Assembly (NCBI GenBank): GCA_025716815.1
Contig: JAIXMN010000015.1
Location: 744,001 to 808,000 of the forward strand
DNA from: Dichotomocladium elegans
Lineage: Eukaryota; Mucoromycota; Mucoromycetes; Mucorales; Lichtheimiaceae
Direction: 5' to 3'
DNA length: 64,000 nt
Every line of letters starts with the position of its first letter. The stretch's first letter is position 1. The position numbers were made by a program, and so were the translations under genes. Shown here piece after piece: positions 26,301 through 35,989 of the stretch. The notes under the pieces are model-generated. The model saw only the letters and a list, made by a program, of their open reading frames with translations, searched no databases and was not told the DNA's origin.

Positions 26301-27747
26301 AGTGCATAGGCCATTTGGACCTTGATTCATTATAAGGTTAGGTTGAGTGCTTGTTTATTCCTTGGTATACCACTACGTTTTATCGCATTACCTTGGTAAA
26401 TACGAATAGAAGCAATATCGCACAACTCCCGTTGAAACCTCAGCGTCATTGTATTGATGACGCTCAAGGAGCCGTTACCGTGATACCTTAGTATCCTCAC
26501 AGCAGCCTGTTTCGTCCGATCACCGTCACTAAGAAGAGAAGAGGCAGATCCTGCATTATAAGCCAATATTTTTACATCAACGGCCTTTTCGTTCTCTCTC
26601 ACCTTATACACTCCTTTGGTCCACCTTGACCAATAGCAAGTATGATAGATAGATGGACTCGTCGTGCTTCTAGGTGTATAATGGGTCCTGTCATGATAGA
26701 AGTTGTCAGCGCTCTTAATAATAATAAAAATGTGCGGGGATGGGGAACGGTCTTACTTTTGCGGTAGATGCAAGCCCTGGTCAGAATCCGCTTGGACAGG
26801 ATAACCAAGTCATTTTCTTCAAGACGAATGCTGAAGAATCCAAGAAAACCGGTCATGGATCCCAGAAAAACCTTGGGGTATTTATAGCCAGCGCGACAAT
26901 CTTCTAAGCTTTCTGATACGACTTTGACTGCAGTGATCGGCGAGCGATCGTTATCAATCATCGCAACTGCCGTTTGTATCTAAAATTCCACACGGGTATG
27001 AGTACTCCTTTTCTCCATTCACAAACAACGAAATAGAAGCAGTGTCAACATACCGACACTGACGAATCACAGTTTGCCTCTGTCTTTATGGAAAATACAC
27101 GTGCAGATCCATCCTCCATTCCAAACGCTAGAACGAATCGCATCTTATTCACGTTCTACACAGATAACAGAATGGGTCCTTGTCCTTCTTTCGCCAGGGC
27201 ATGTAGAAGCAGATATATAAATATAACATACCACGGTTGAAGGCATCCGAGCCATACTGGTCGAGTAAATGGTATTGCCAGAAAGCCAGGTCTGGAGCTC
27301 TTGGTGGGTATCGGATAGGACGTTATACCAAAATGTTCGGTAACGGCAGTGTATTTTTTCAAAGCACACGATCACTAGGAAAGGGGAATCTTCTTGAACG
27401 CAGTGAACGACATGGCGAATTGCGTTCTAGGGGAAGAAGAAGAGGAGGAAAGAAACAGCGGATCAGCTTTGCGTTGTTCTTCAGCATGAACTTAACACAA
27501 AAGATAACGCATTCCCTTTCTTGAGATCCCATATTACCAGCTCTTGCAACAATGCTCTTGCTCGGACTTCACAACGCTTATGGGAAAGGTAGGCTCCAGT
27601 CTCGTCGACAAACGGTGGGTCAAAGACCTCCAACACGTCTTGGTCATACCGGTAAGACAAAGTAATGGGGCCATTTCTGTCATTTCTGATCCGAATGAAG
27701 CCTCCAAGCTTTTTGGTGGGTGAGAGAGGCGCCACCTTTATGTTCAT
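23323..27747 (-). CDS. Large protein with propeller-like N-terminus, acidic linker and ELYS-like helical C-terminus
   Basis: Seventeen minus-strand exons close in phase to 1116 residues: 27538-27747, 27232-27426, 27054-27155, 26757-26979, 26603-26687, 26392-26528, 26184-26320, 26064-26120, 25944-26009, 25768-25890, 25636-25722, 24861-25583, 24468-24798, 24171-24391, 23903-24100, 23776-23839, 23323-23714. Residues 1-400 are beta-rich with propeller-type strands (LVIVCFE, VLAFGMEDGSARVFSI, VFLGSMTGFLGFFSI). Residues about 470-715 are extremely Asp/Glu-rich. The rest is helical: SHRQALYYLCLL, FDRGYWEDAIATLSS and PVSKVILMHMYASRHEYVKA resemble the ELYS nuclear-pore-assembly domain, in which ELYS recruits the Y complex to chromatin. 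The intron at 24101-24170 has a GC donor. ELYS is my best guess; another propeller-solenoid protein is possible. An in-frame TAA sits just upstream of the ATG. Confidence 0.6.
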
Positions 27748-28660
27748 TTGACAGGGAAGTTAATGGCTGCTTAAATACAGGCAAAAATTATATGTTACAA
27801 AAGGGGACAGAGATAATAACTTCGGGACGCGGGGAGAAGCGCCAGCTTTTGAATGCAAGCGATTGGGTGGTGAGAACGGGCGGAGTAGTAAGTATGGTAC
27901 CAAATTCCGTTTAAAATGCACTGGCATGATATGCTTGCTGTCGTCATTATGGTTTGCTACCAATATACAGTTACTCTCTCTCGCTCTCCCTCCCACAATT
28001 AGCATATCCCCGATGTCCATCAAAAATACTATAGGCTCAATGACTCAGTTCAGCTTGTATACAGAAGGCTCTTGTTTCAGTGAACCTATCATAGACTGAT
28101 TTCTTAAGGATGCAGCATGCCTCTTTATCTGCCCCCATCGTGTTCCCATGCTCTCCGATCCGTAATAGGCAGCTCGTTCCATTGTCCAGAGCAAAATAAA
28201 ACATTATCCATCACAGCAGAGAGACCGCTTAAGATTGCACAGGTACTTGATTATGTAATATTTATGCGATTCTAACGATCATCCGTCAGGTTTTACAAGG
28301 TTGATATTTGAGAAAGTATCAGTAGATAGCAAAACCCAGTCAAGTATACATGAACAGCAAGACCATCTTGGCGCGACTAAAGGATGGCGAAGAAGCTTTT
28401 TGGGCACGGACAAGGTGCGGTCCGTTGGGCGGAGGCGGCCGGTCCAGGCTGAGCGGGATGGGACCCTACCCTCACCCTCCCGAACCGCCGTCCGACCCGA
28501 GACGCAAACCTCCCCCCGCCCCGGCCACCCGGCCACCCCGCCCTCAAGTTTCTATTCTCAGACACATCCAATCAGCGAACGCAATATCATCGCGCTGAAT
28601 TCCAGAGTAATTTCCTAAGCCGACCTGAGTTGGGTGAGCCCTTCCATCATCTTTCCTCCA
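27748..28660. other. Divergent promoter region
   Basis: This 0.9 kb lies between the start codons of two divergent genes. A GC-rich island at 28420-28540 precedes coactosin. A minus-strand frame at about 27890-28020 looks protein-like (MDIGDMLIVGG) but cannot be spliced in phase to the downstream gene, because an in-frame TAA precedes the ATG at 27747. Confidence 0.5.
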
Positions 28661-29199
28661 ATGTCCCTCAACGTTTCCGATCCCGCGATTGCAGCTGCCT
28701 ACGAGGACGTCCGAGACGATAAGTCTTCTACCGATTGGGCATTTTTTGATTTTGCGGATGGCAAGCCCGATCGCCTGCGACTCGCTGGTTCGGGTTCTGG
28801 AGGTCTAGCCGAGTTTACCGCCCAACTCAAGCCCGAGGTAGCAGGCTGGGGCTATGTTCGGATGAACATGAGCAATGATGAGTAAGTGAGGGGGGTAATC
28901 AATTTGGGCCGAAAAAAGGATCATTGCTTTTACGGGCGCAGATTCTGAAAGGGAAAGCATGTGTTGACAGGTACTCACAACGAATTAAATTCGTGCTCGT
29001 CCCGTGGTGCGGCGAGTCGGTTGGGATCATGCGCAAAGCCAAACTCAGTATTCAAATCGCAGAAGTCAAGAACGTCCTGCGCAACTACCATATTGAAGTG
29101 CCCGCTTCTCATGTAAATGATGTGGACGAAAAAGACATCATGACCCGGCTTCGACGTGCTGGCGGTGCAAACTACGATAGACAGTCGAGCAATTACTAA
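28661..29199 (+). CDS. Coactosin-like actin-binding protein (single ADF-H domain)
   Basis: Two exons (28661-28881, 28971-29199) give 149 residues, the usual length for coactosin. The N-terminus (ISDP-type VSDPAIAAAYEDVRDD), the central GWGYVRMNMSNDEYSQRIKF segment and VPWCGESVGIMRKAKLS match the family. Coactosin binds F-actin, opposes capping and supports cortical actin dynamics in the cytoplasm. The tail RAGGANYD is also typical. The chosen ATG directly precedes the domain; an earlier GTG in frame is not a credible start. Confidence 0.92.
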
Positions 29200-29343
29200 C
29201 TAAACGTGTGTCCCTCTTGACTTTCTCTGATTCATTATACAACAGCGATTCATTCTATGATCGTGTATGTGTGTATATATGTGTGTGGGGGACGGAGGGA
29301 GGGAGGGAGTAAGTAAGCAGTACAAGAGGATCTATTCTTCTAG

Positions 29344-29824
29344 TTATAGAGAACGCTGTACAGATCGACGCAGAGGCTGATTGTCATTGGCCTGCCCTTG
29401 GATTGACGCCTGATTTTCGCCCGTCGTGGACACGGCCTGGGTATGACCAAAACCCCCATTCGCGGTATATTCTTTTAGACGATTGTTCGTGTAGGCTTTG
29501 CTACCCAGATACCCTCCAAGTGCGCCTATATGTCCCCGACATAGGTTAGCACGCTCAAAGGGAGACCATACATATAATATTTAAATACATACATAGGGCA
29601 AGAGCTGACCTGTCTCACAGTCCAGCACATGGGCATAAATCAGCGCTTAGTTATAATTTTTTGCCTCATTTTCCCCCGTGATGCTCACCATCCGGCCAAG
29701 ACCGATTTCGGTGTGTTTTGCATTCTTGTTTTCTCTTAAGAAACAAAAGTGGCCTGTTGTTCGCGCGCAAAGGGTTATGCCGGCGGTGGTGGCTTGCGGG
29801 GAATAGAATTTCGAACCGAGCCAT
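29344..29824 (-). CDS. Small Gly-rich hypothetical protein, 5' end uncertain
   Basis: The last exon (29344-29525) encodes GALGGYLGSKAYTNNRLKEY followed by a Gln/Asn/Ser-rich tail. A 36-nt exon at 29610-29645 (LIYAHVLDCETG) joins it in phase. A possible first exon, 29689-29824, is basic (HHRRHNPLRANN) and closes the frame to 117 residues, but its ATG lies only 26 bases from the ATG of the divergent 2H gene, which leaves almost no promoter. The glycine-zipper-like GALGGYLG hints at a membrane or self-associating segment. I do not recognise the family; the 3' exon is more credible than the 5' exon. Confidence 0.35.
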
Positions 29825-29850
29825 GTTCTTTTTTCGTCCTTTCTGCAACA

Positions 29851-30549
29851 ATGGAACTCATCCTTTACTTGGAACCAACAACGAAACGATTTAGAGACTG
29901 CGTTGATGCTTTTATTACCGAAAGCAGCAAAAATGTCCCGTCAACAGCTATGAAATACCATTGCCATGTAACCATGACCGGGTTTTTTCGTGTCCACTCC
30001 TATGAACAGCTCCGAGCAATCATTGGGCGCTTAGAAATCATTCTTGGCGCTTACGATGGCGCGGCATTAGTCCTAAGCGACCATCCAGCACCCACTGTGG
30101 GCCGCACGCCTATTCTTGTTCGGAAAAAACATAATGTTCCACAGTCTTTTGCAGCCACTTCAGGTGATCGTCCATGGTCAATGGACGATATCCCTGTACA
30201 TCTCTTGCTTCCTGTATCCACCCCACCTATCTATCGCACCATTGTCAACCAACTCGCATCCGAATTTACTGAAATACGACCAAAAGATATCAATCACATC
30301 AGTCTGGCCTACTGGGATGAACCTCAAGCGTCGGAGGAAGAAACAGCCGCGTGGTATCGTGCCGTCCTGGAGAATCGTTGGATGGATACACTCTACGATC
30401 TAGCAAAGAAAACCTTTGAGGATTGTCCTCTTCACACGACGTGGGATATAATTCTCTATGAGCGAGTACAGAAAAGTAGTAAAGTTGGCGTACCCCATGT
30501 ATTTGTCGAGCGACATCGGTGGCGTATTGCTATCCCCTCCCAGGAATAA
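29851..30549 (+). CDS. 2H phosphoesterase superfamily protein
   Basis: A single exon of 232 residues. The two signature motifs of 2H phosphoesterases are present: HVTM (H39, T41) and HISL (H149, S151), with the usual spacing of about 110 residues. These histidines act as general acid and base on 2',3'-cyclic or 2'-5' phosphodiester bonds; relatives include 2'-5' RNA ligase-like enzymes, cyclic phosphodiesterases and Usb1. The exact RNA or nucleotide substrate is unknown. The stop codon lies only 7 bases from the stop of the convergent ARMC7 gene, so their 3' untranslated regions must overlap. The frame continues upstream of the ATG, but 29851 begins exactly at the domain's first strand (MELILYLEP). 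Confidence 0.8.
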   Translation: MELILYLEPTTKRFRDCVDAFITESSKNVPSTAMKYHCHVTMTGFFRVHSYEQLRAIIGRLEIILGAYDGAALVLSDHPAPTVGRTPILVRKKHNVPQSFAATSGDRPWSMDDIPVHLLLPVSTPPIYRTIVNQLASEFTEIRPKDINHISLAYWDEPQASEEETAAWYRAVLENRWMDTLYDLAKKTFEDCPLHTTWDIILYERVQKSSKVGVPHVFVERHRWRIAIPSQE

Positions 30550-30556
30550 TAAGTTG

Positions 30557-31384
30557 CTATCGTCGAAAATAGTCCGCTAAGAAGAGTGATGCCATGGTGC
30601 GAACTTGTTGTCTTTCGGGACTAACAGCGAGAGCTGTGTCTTGAGATGCCAATTGGGTGAGAGCATCTTTAAGTGGCTGCAATTCGGTCGCTGTAAGAGA
30701 TAAGGAGGGGTGGATTAATCTTCAATTTGCGATAGGCTTATGCTTGTGCTACTTTTACCATCGCATGATGATGTCTCGAGCAGTTCCATGAGGGCAATGA
30801 TGGCATTCAGCACGGTATTAGCCGTGACATTATGGTGATCTGCTTTGCTATATTGAACAACCAGGTCCTTGAGCGACTCCGTGCAACTGCGGTCTGACAA
30901 CACATAGTCTTTGTGCTTTTGGTCTTTTTCCTTCATTCCATGAGAAACAACGACCCTTTTCTCTGCCTGCGATTATCATTATATACCCTGACAAATATTC
31001 GCCAGACCGCCAGTTCCGAACTCTTTCAAAAGTGCATCGTGCTCTGCAAGCGCGGCTAGCCAAAACCGCTATTGGTTAGGCCTAAAAAACCCCCCCCCGA
31101 ATCTCAAGATGTTCATCCACTACCAACCAATAAACAGATCCACCGCATTGATCTGCCACAGATTTGCGTAGTTTTGAGGATTGTACGCAAAGTTTGCGAG
31201 ATTGGCAAGGACCTGCTGCTTCGCCGCTGAAAATCATTCATTGGTGTGAGGATTGTCCAAAATCAGGCGCATGTAGTGACGTACATAAGGAACTTGTGGC
31301 AATATACTCTTGAGCTAGCTGGCTTAAATACTCTGCACGGTCGGATCGTTTCTTGCTTGGTCGTGATCGCCTTGCTGATGACAT
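30557..31384 (-). CDS. ARMC7: ARMC7 orthologue (armadillo-repeat protein)
   Basis: Minus-strand exons 31285-31384, 31128-31226, 30987-31055, 30759-30893 and 30557-30690 give 178 residues (animal ARMC7 is about 200). [20 protein letters not shown] and the following [11 protein letters not shown] match the ARMC7 core closely, then [17 protein letters not shown] and [15 protein letters not shown] continue the armadillo repeats. In animals ARMC7 has been linked to U2 snRNP/SF3B factors, so a splicing role is plausible but inferred. The N-terminus is Arg/Ser/Lys-rich and may be a nuclear signal. The 3' end abuts the convergent 2H phosphoesterase gene. Confidence 0.85.
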
Positions 31385-31854
31385 GTGTTTAAAACTGCAT
31401 GGAAGGGTAGAGAAAAATGGGTGTAAAATCGCCAGCCAGTCAAGCAGCGAAAAAAATGTATTATTAGCCTATGTTCGTTGTTATGCAAAAAATATCATTA
31501 GTTGATGGGGGGGGGTGGGCAGAGAGTGAGTGGTCGCGATATGCTGCAATCAACAAAATCCTTAACGCACATCTTCCGTTTGTGCGCAAAGTTTACCTTG
31601 TTCTCGAATAGAATGCTTATGCGCTTATATATTCCTACTTATTGTGCAACTTGCGTAGTGCACAAGAAGACAGGAATTGACCTGGGAATTAAAAAAAAAA
31701 TTCGCTATTGTCTTTCTTACCAACGGACTGGTTTTCGCTTAATGACAGAAATCCTTCTCCAGTTAAGGATCGCGGCGCGTCAACTTCCGTTGCCTACAAT
31801 AAGGCGTAGAGGTTCATTTGCTATTGTAGAGAGGTTACGATCATAAAGGTCTCA
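31385..31854. other. Divergent promoter region between ARMC7 and the PPR gene
   Basis: A 470-base gap holding both 5' flanks. A plus-strand frame (31502-31846) spans much of it but has no domain and ends before the PPR start. A G7 run occurs near 31507. Confidence 0.5.
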
Positions 31855-33725
31855 ATGTCGTCATGTCTAGCAATGGATACCTGGCGGATCAACAGCCGAG
31901 GACCGATGTTATCGTTTGGAGATTCGCTATATCATACCTCGGCATCACTATCGATACCCGAATGCTCTACGCATGCCGCGAGTGAGCGCAATGAACAACG
32001 CACGCACCATCCCCCTACTCAGCGTCCCGCTGGCGAGTTTGATGCTGAAGCGCTCATTGACGATGTTCATTCTCGCATGAGGAAAGCGCTCTATACAGGT
32101 GCGCTTAATTACATCAAGGGCGGAACAGTGTATAAGAGGCTTAATGAGGAAGCTGGCCGGCTTGACGCGCATGGTGTTCCCTACAGTCCTGAGACGTACG
32201 ATCTGCTCCTGAGTGCTTGTGCCAAAGTGGACGATTACGCACAAGCGCTGCAGCTGCTGAACGACATGAAAGATCAAGGGATTCGGCCAACGAAACGGTT
32301 TTTTGACAAGTCGTTGCATGTATGTCACCACCCGCATCGTCCTGAATAGTTCGTTCTAGGAGTTTGTTTGAGCTTAATGTCATAAAACAGCTAGTCGCCC
32401 GGTTCGGACTCACACGGCTTTTCCGGCGAATCACCGTCAGTATGGCGTATTATGGATACAGCACGCAGACACCTGCGGTGTATACGGAATGGGTCAAATG
32501 TCTTTGCAACAACACCGAGTTAGAACATGCCATCGACGTCATTGACAAGATGAAACGAGAGGATATACGTCCTTCGCTACATACCTATATGCCGGTGATA
32601 CATGCTGCTATCGGCTTGGGGCATCCCGACGTGGCGCTTCAGTACTTTGAAGAAGGAAAAGAAACATATTTGCGACTAAGTAGAGGTGCTGAGGACTTGC
32701 CTGAACATTTGCGGCCTTTGATTGTCCGTGTTCTTCGCTGCGCAGCGTACGCTGGATCGGTCTGTAGACAGGAGGGGAGGGGTGAGGGATATCTGGACCA
32801 GTGGGACTCACTGGGGCCGCCAACAACGTTTTAGTATGAAATTGTCAAGACCACCTGGGATCTTGCGGTGAATAAGCAAAAGTATATGCCCGACGAAGGA
32901 CTTTGCTACTATGTGCTCAATGTGGCTGCACAGCAGGGCGATCCGACGTTGGGACTTGATGTGATCCGGACCATTGGAGCCCAAGGTTTGCCGTACAAAG
33001 AGGCTCACTTTTCTGCTTTGGTGGAAGCCTATGCGGCCACAGAGGACTGGAAGAGCACGCTTCGGATCTTCCATGTCATGCGCAAGGCGGGCGTGATCCC
33101 CAGGCGTAACACGGCGCAATCGATGCTGGCAAAGTTTGCGATGGACCCCGAAGCAGTCCATGCTGCGCGCAATGCGCTCAGAAAGCTCTCGGAAGAGAAA
33201 CAGGCGGATGTTGTTGCATTTAATCTGCTGATCCATTCATACGCGAACAATGGCGATTACGATAGTGCTATGGGCTTGTTCGATACGCTGAAGGAGCAGA
33301 ACATCGCCTTTGACAGCGATACGGTTGATTCCCTCCTTGATGCGTGCATCCATGCGAAGCGTTACGACGAAGGCGCAGCCATCTACCGAAAGTATGTTGA
33401 TGGCGAACACATCAAAGCTACACCAAGGACGTTGAGCAAAATGGTCGCTCTGGCTTGCACGCAAGACGACTATGAAGACGCGTTTACGTATCTCGAAGAA
33501 ACGAAAGCGATGAAGATGGTGCCTCTGCGAGGAACTTATTATCGCCTCATCAAGAAGCTCGCGAGTTGCAACGACACTCGATTAGAATCAGCGATTCAGG
33601 AGATGAAGGCATGTGGATACGAGATTTCAACCTTTATGAGGGAGCATCTCGAAAAGCACTCAAAGCAAGAATCCGAAGAAGAAGCAAGCACCAGCACGCC
33701 TGCGGTTGCGTCCAATGGATTATAG
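31855..33725 (+). CDS. Pentatricopeptide-repeat (PPR) protein, probably mitochondrial
   Basis: Exons 31855-32319, 32373-32759 and 32835-33725 give 580 residues. At least seven PPR-like helical hairpins are visible, for example SPETYDLLLSACAKVDDYAQ, VYTEWVKCLCNNTELEHAID, ALVEAYAATEDWKSTLRIFH and FNLLIHSYANNGDYDSAMGL. PPR proteins bind single-stranded RNA, in fungi almost always in mitochondria, where they stabilise transcripts or activate translation. The N-terminal 60 residues are Ser/Thr/Arg/His-rich and poor in acids, compatible with a targeting sequence. The C-terminus is acidic. It converges on a mitochondrial-type DEAD-box helicase, with 122 bases between stops. The phase at intron 1 relies on an acceptor ending in GAG. 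Confidence 0.85.
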
Positions 33726-33847
33726 CGAGCTATTTTAGATCATTCATACATTTGTAGATAGTTTTCCACACCCCCATTTACCCTTGCCTTTTCGAGATCA
33801 AGAAGGCATTAAAAACCACACTGTTGGCTAGAGCATGCTTGGTTTAT

Positions 33848-35265
33848 TTATTCAACATGTTCATAAGGACTTAGGTTGGCATTGACCAAATTTAACATGT
33901 TCCGCATGCGTTCTTCTGCGCGTCCTTTATCCTCAACGAGCGTGATGACTTTTCCGGCACTACCATGATGTTTGTTGCTATGGCCTAAGCGGCCTGTTCG
34001 TCCGGCCATATGCACGTAGCCTGTAGCAGAGGCTGGCTCGCCAAGGATGAAGACATGCGAGACGTCTGGAATATCCATCCCGCGCGCGGAGAAGTCGGTA
34101 GCAATCCAGATAGGTGTTCTTTCACTGTCCCGAGGAAATGTTGCAAACTCGCGGATGTCACGTGCTTCTATTCCAAAGGAGTGCAGGCGATCGGCAACAT
34201 CGGCGACGCTCCTGGATGCACCAACAAACAGGACCCCATTATGCACTGGCTCAATGTCATGTATGACGGCAACGCTTTCAATAAGCGGATCGGCTTCCAC
34301 CTCCTCTTCATCGATGTGTTCTTCTGGGTCGCTCAAGCGTGAGCCGAGATTACGGATCGTCCGAGGCCCCACAAGGAGGCAGTGATGCTTTGTGCCATAG
34401 GGGTCCTTGGCCTCGACGCTTTTGGTGATATCAACAAATACAGGGTCTGCCACCCACCCCTTGGATTCCATCCAGTGCCGCAGTGGGCGATTCAACGTGG
34501 CCGACGCGGCAGCGACCTGAGGCTTATGCTGACTTTTCAAAAGATGCTCTACAAGACGTTGCGTCGGCTTCGGATGGGCTTCGCGTAACTTTTGCTTTTT
34601 CAGGGGGGCGTAGCGCGAAGGCAGGCGTATCGCTTGATCGACTTCTTCAAGCACGAGGCAATCGAGCGCATCTATCCGCAGCGTGTTGTTCTCAATGGCC
34701 TCGAGCAGCTTGGCCGGGGTGCCAACAAGCGTATGTGGAGTAGCAGTCAATGGTGTCAGCAACGGCGTCCTTTGCAGGAGGGATATTGAAGTCTTTTTAT
34801 CATGGCGATCGCCGTGCAAGAGACTGATCCATGTCATGATCTGGGCCGCGAGAGCATTGTTCGGCACGACGTAGAGCGTCCGCACACCATCATCCGTCGT
34901 GGTAGAGAGGGATGAGGAAGCAGCGTCTTGGGTAAATCGGCTGAGTCGAGAAGCAAGGTAGATGGCCAAACCAAATGTTTTTCCGGATCCTGTCCGATCG
35001 CGCAAGAGGAGATCTCGACCTGACTGTAACGCTCCAAGAAACTCTGCCTGGGCTGCAGTGGGTAGAGTAATGTTAAATTCATCGCGGAGATTTCGACAAA
35101 CAGACGGGGCGATTCCAAGACTCTGAAAGGTGGGACCGCGGGAGTGGAACAAGGTCAGCATCGGGGAACGATCAGCAATGGAAGCATTGTTACCTCAAAG
35201 GACGCCTTGGAACTGTATCGCCTGCATAGCAGTAAAGGACCAAAGGAGCGTGCCAAGAGCATCAT
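33848..35265 (-). CDS. Mitochondrial-type DEAD-box RNA helicase with motif II EEVD
   Basis: Exons 35194-35265 and 33848-35122 give 448 residues. The short first exon encodes MMLLARSFGPLLLCRRYSSK, a textbook mitochondrial presequence, and leads into FESLGI, the aromatic lead of the Q motif. Motifs in order: Q (LPTAAQ), I (GSGKT, 69-73), Ib (VGTPAKLL), II (LEEVD, 183-186), III (SAT), V (ATDFSARGMD) and VI (HMAGRTGRLG). All catalytic motifs are present, but motif II reads EEVD rather than DEAD. It most resembles fungal Mrh4-type helicases of mitoribosome assembly; that assignment is inference. Starting only at the internal ATG 35161 would lose the presequence and Q-motif lead. Confidence 0.85.
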
Positions 35266-35989
35266 CCGCTTTCCATTTTTGTCCACTATTGTTTTGAGGG
35301 GTGCGCGCGCGCGCGTGTGTGTGTATATGTGACGGGCCCATCCGTGCTCGCAGCGGGTTTATACACACATCTGGTGCATCACGTACGAGAGCCTCTGTCG
35401 GGTGCGTCTTTAAACAGTCGGATTCCTTCCCCTTAACGGAACACAATCCGCCTAGGGTCCCAGGAAGGGTGGAAAAGGGCGTTAGTTAAACGCATCGCTT
35501 CTTTGCCTGCTTGCAATTTTGTGTCTGATTTTGTCCGCAATCCCTAAACCTTTTGTCAAACGCCAATGGTTACTGCTCTGAAAGCATCATTGGACTATGG
35601 AAAACTAGGGAGATGTGAACAGCTCTCAATGATTAGAAATTGCTACAATGAGAAATGAGGTCTGAAACGTTCTGCAAAGGTCAAACGCGTGATGATGATA
35701 GAACACGCCAATCTCCCAACTTCTAAATAGACCTTTTGCAAAGGTGGTCCTCTACGCCAGTATTTTCAATTTCTACACCGAGGACGGATAGATCGCGAAG
35801 ATGATGCGCACAAGCATTACCGAAAAGGCAGGCTATGGTGGTAAAAGCCGGGGCTTAGAGCGAAGCACTTGGTTTTAAAAATAGGGCAAAGGGAAATCAA
35901 CAGAAATGCACCAGCAGCTTTTCCCTTATGCAAAGATCGTTTCGATCTCCCACACGCTTCTCTTTTCTCTATCTCTCTCTCTCGCTCAG
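35266..35989. other. Divergent promoter region
   Basis: The gap between the helicase and protease start codons. It contains a CG/TG dinucleotide run at 35302-35330 and a CTCTCTCT leader just before 35990. No gene is visible. Confidence 0.5.

Noticed and set aside
27890..28023. An upstream exon encoding MDIGDMLIVGGRARE joined to the ELYS-like gene
   Set aside because: An in-frame TAA lies just before the ATG at 27747 and no acceptor after it keeps phase.
22710..28075. TGA codons read as tryptophan (at 22710 and near 28050), suggesting a variant code
   Set aside because: Sec39 and Tps2 end at TGA exactly where their families end, and TGA interrupts non-coding frames normally. The two cases are better explained by a lesion and a non-coding upstream frame.
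33848..35161. Helicase as a single-exon gene starting at 35161
   Set aside because: That start encodes MLTLFHSRGPTFQ, which is intron sequence; the spliced form supplies both a presequence and the Q-motif lead.
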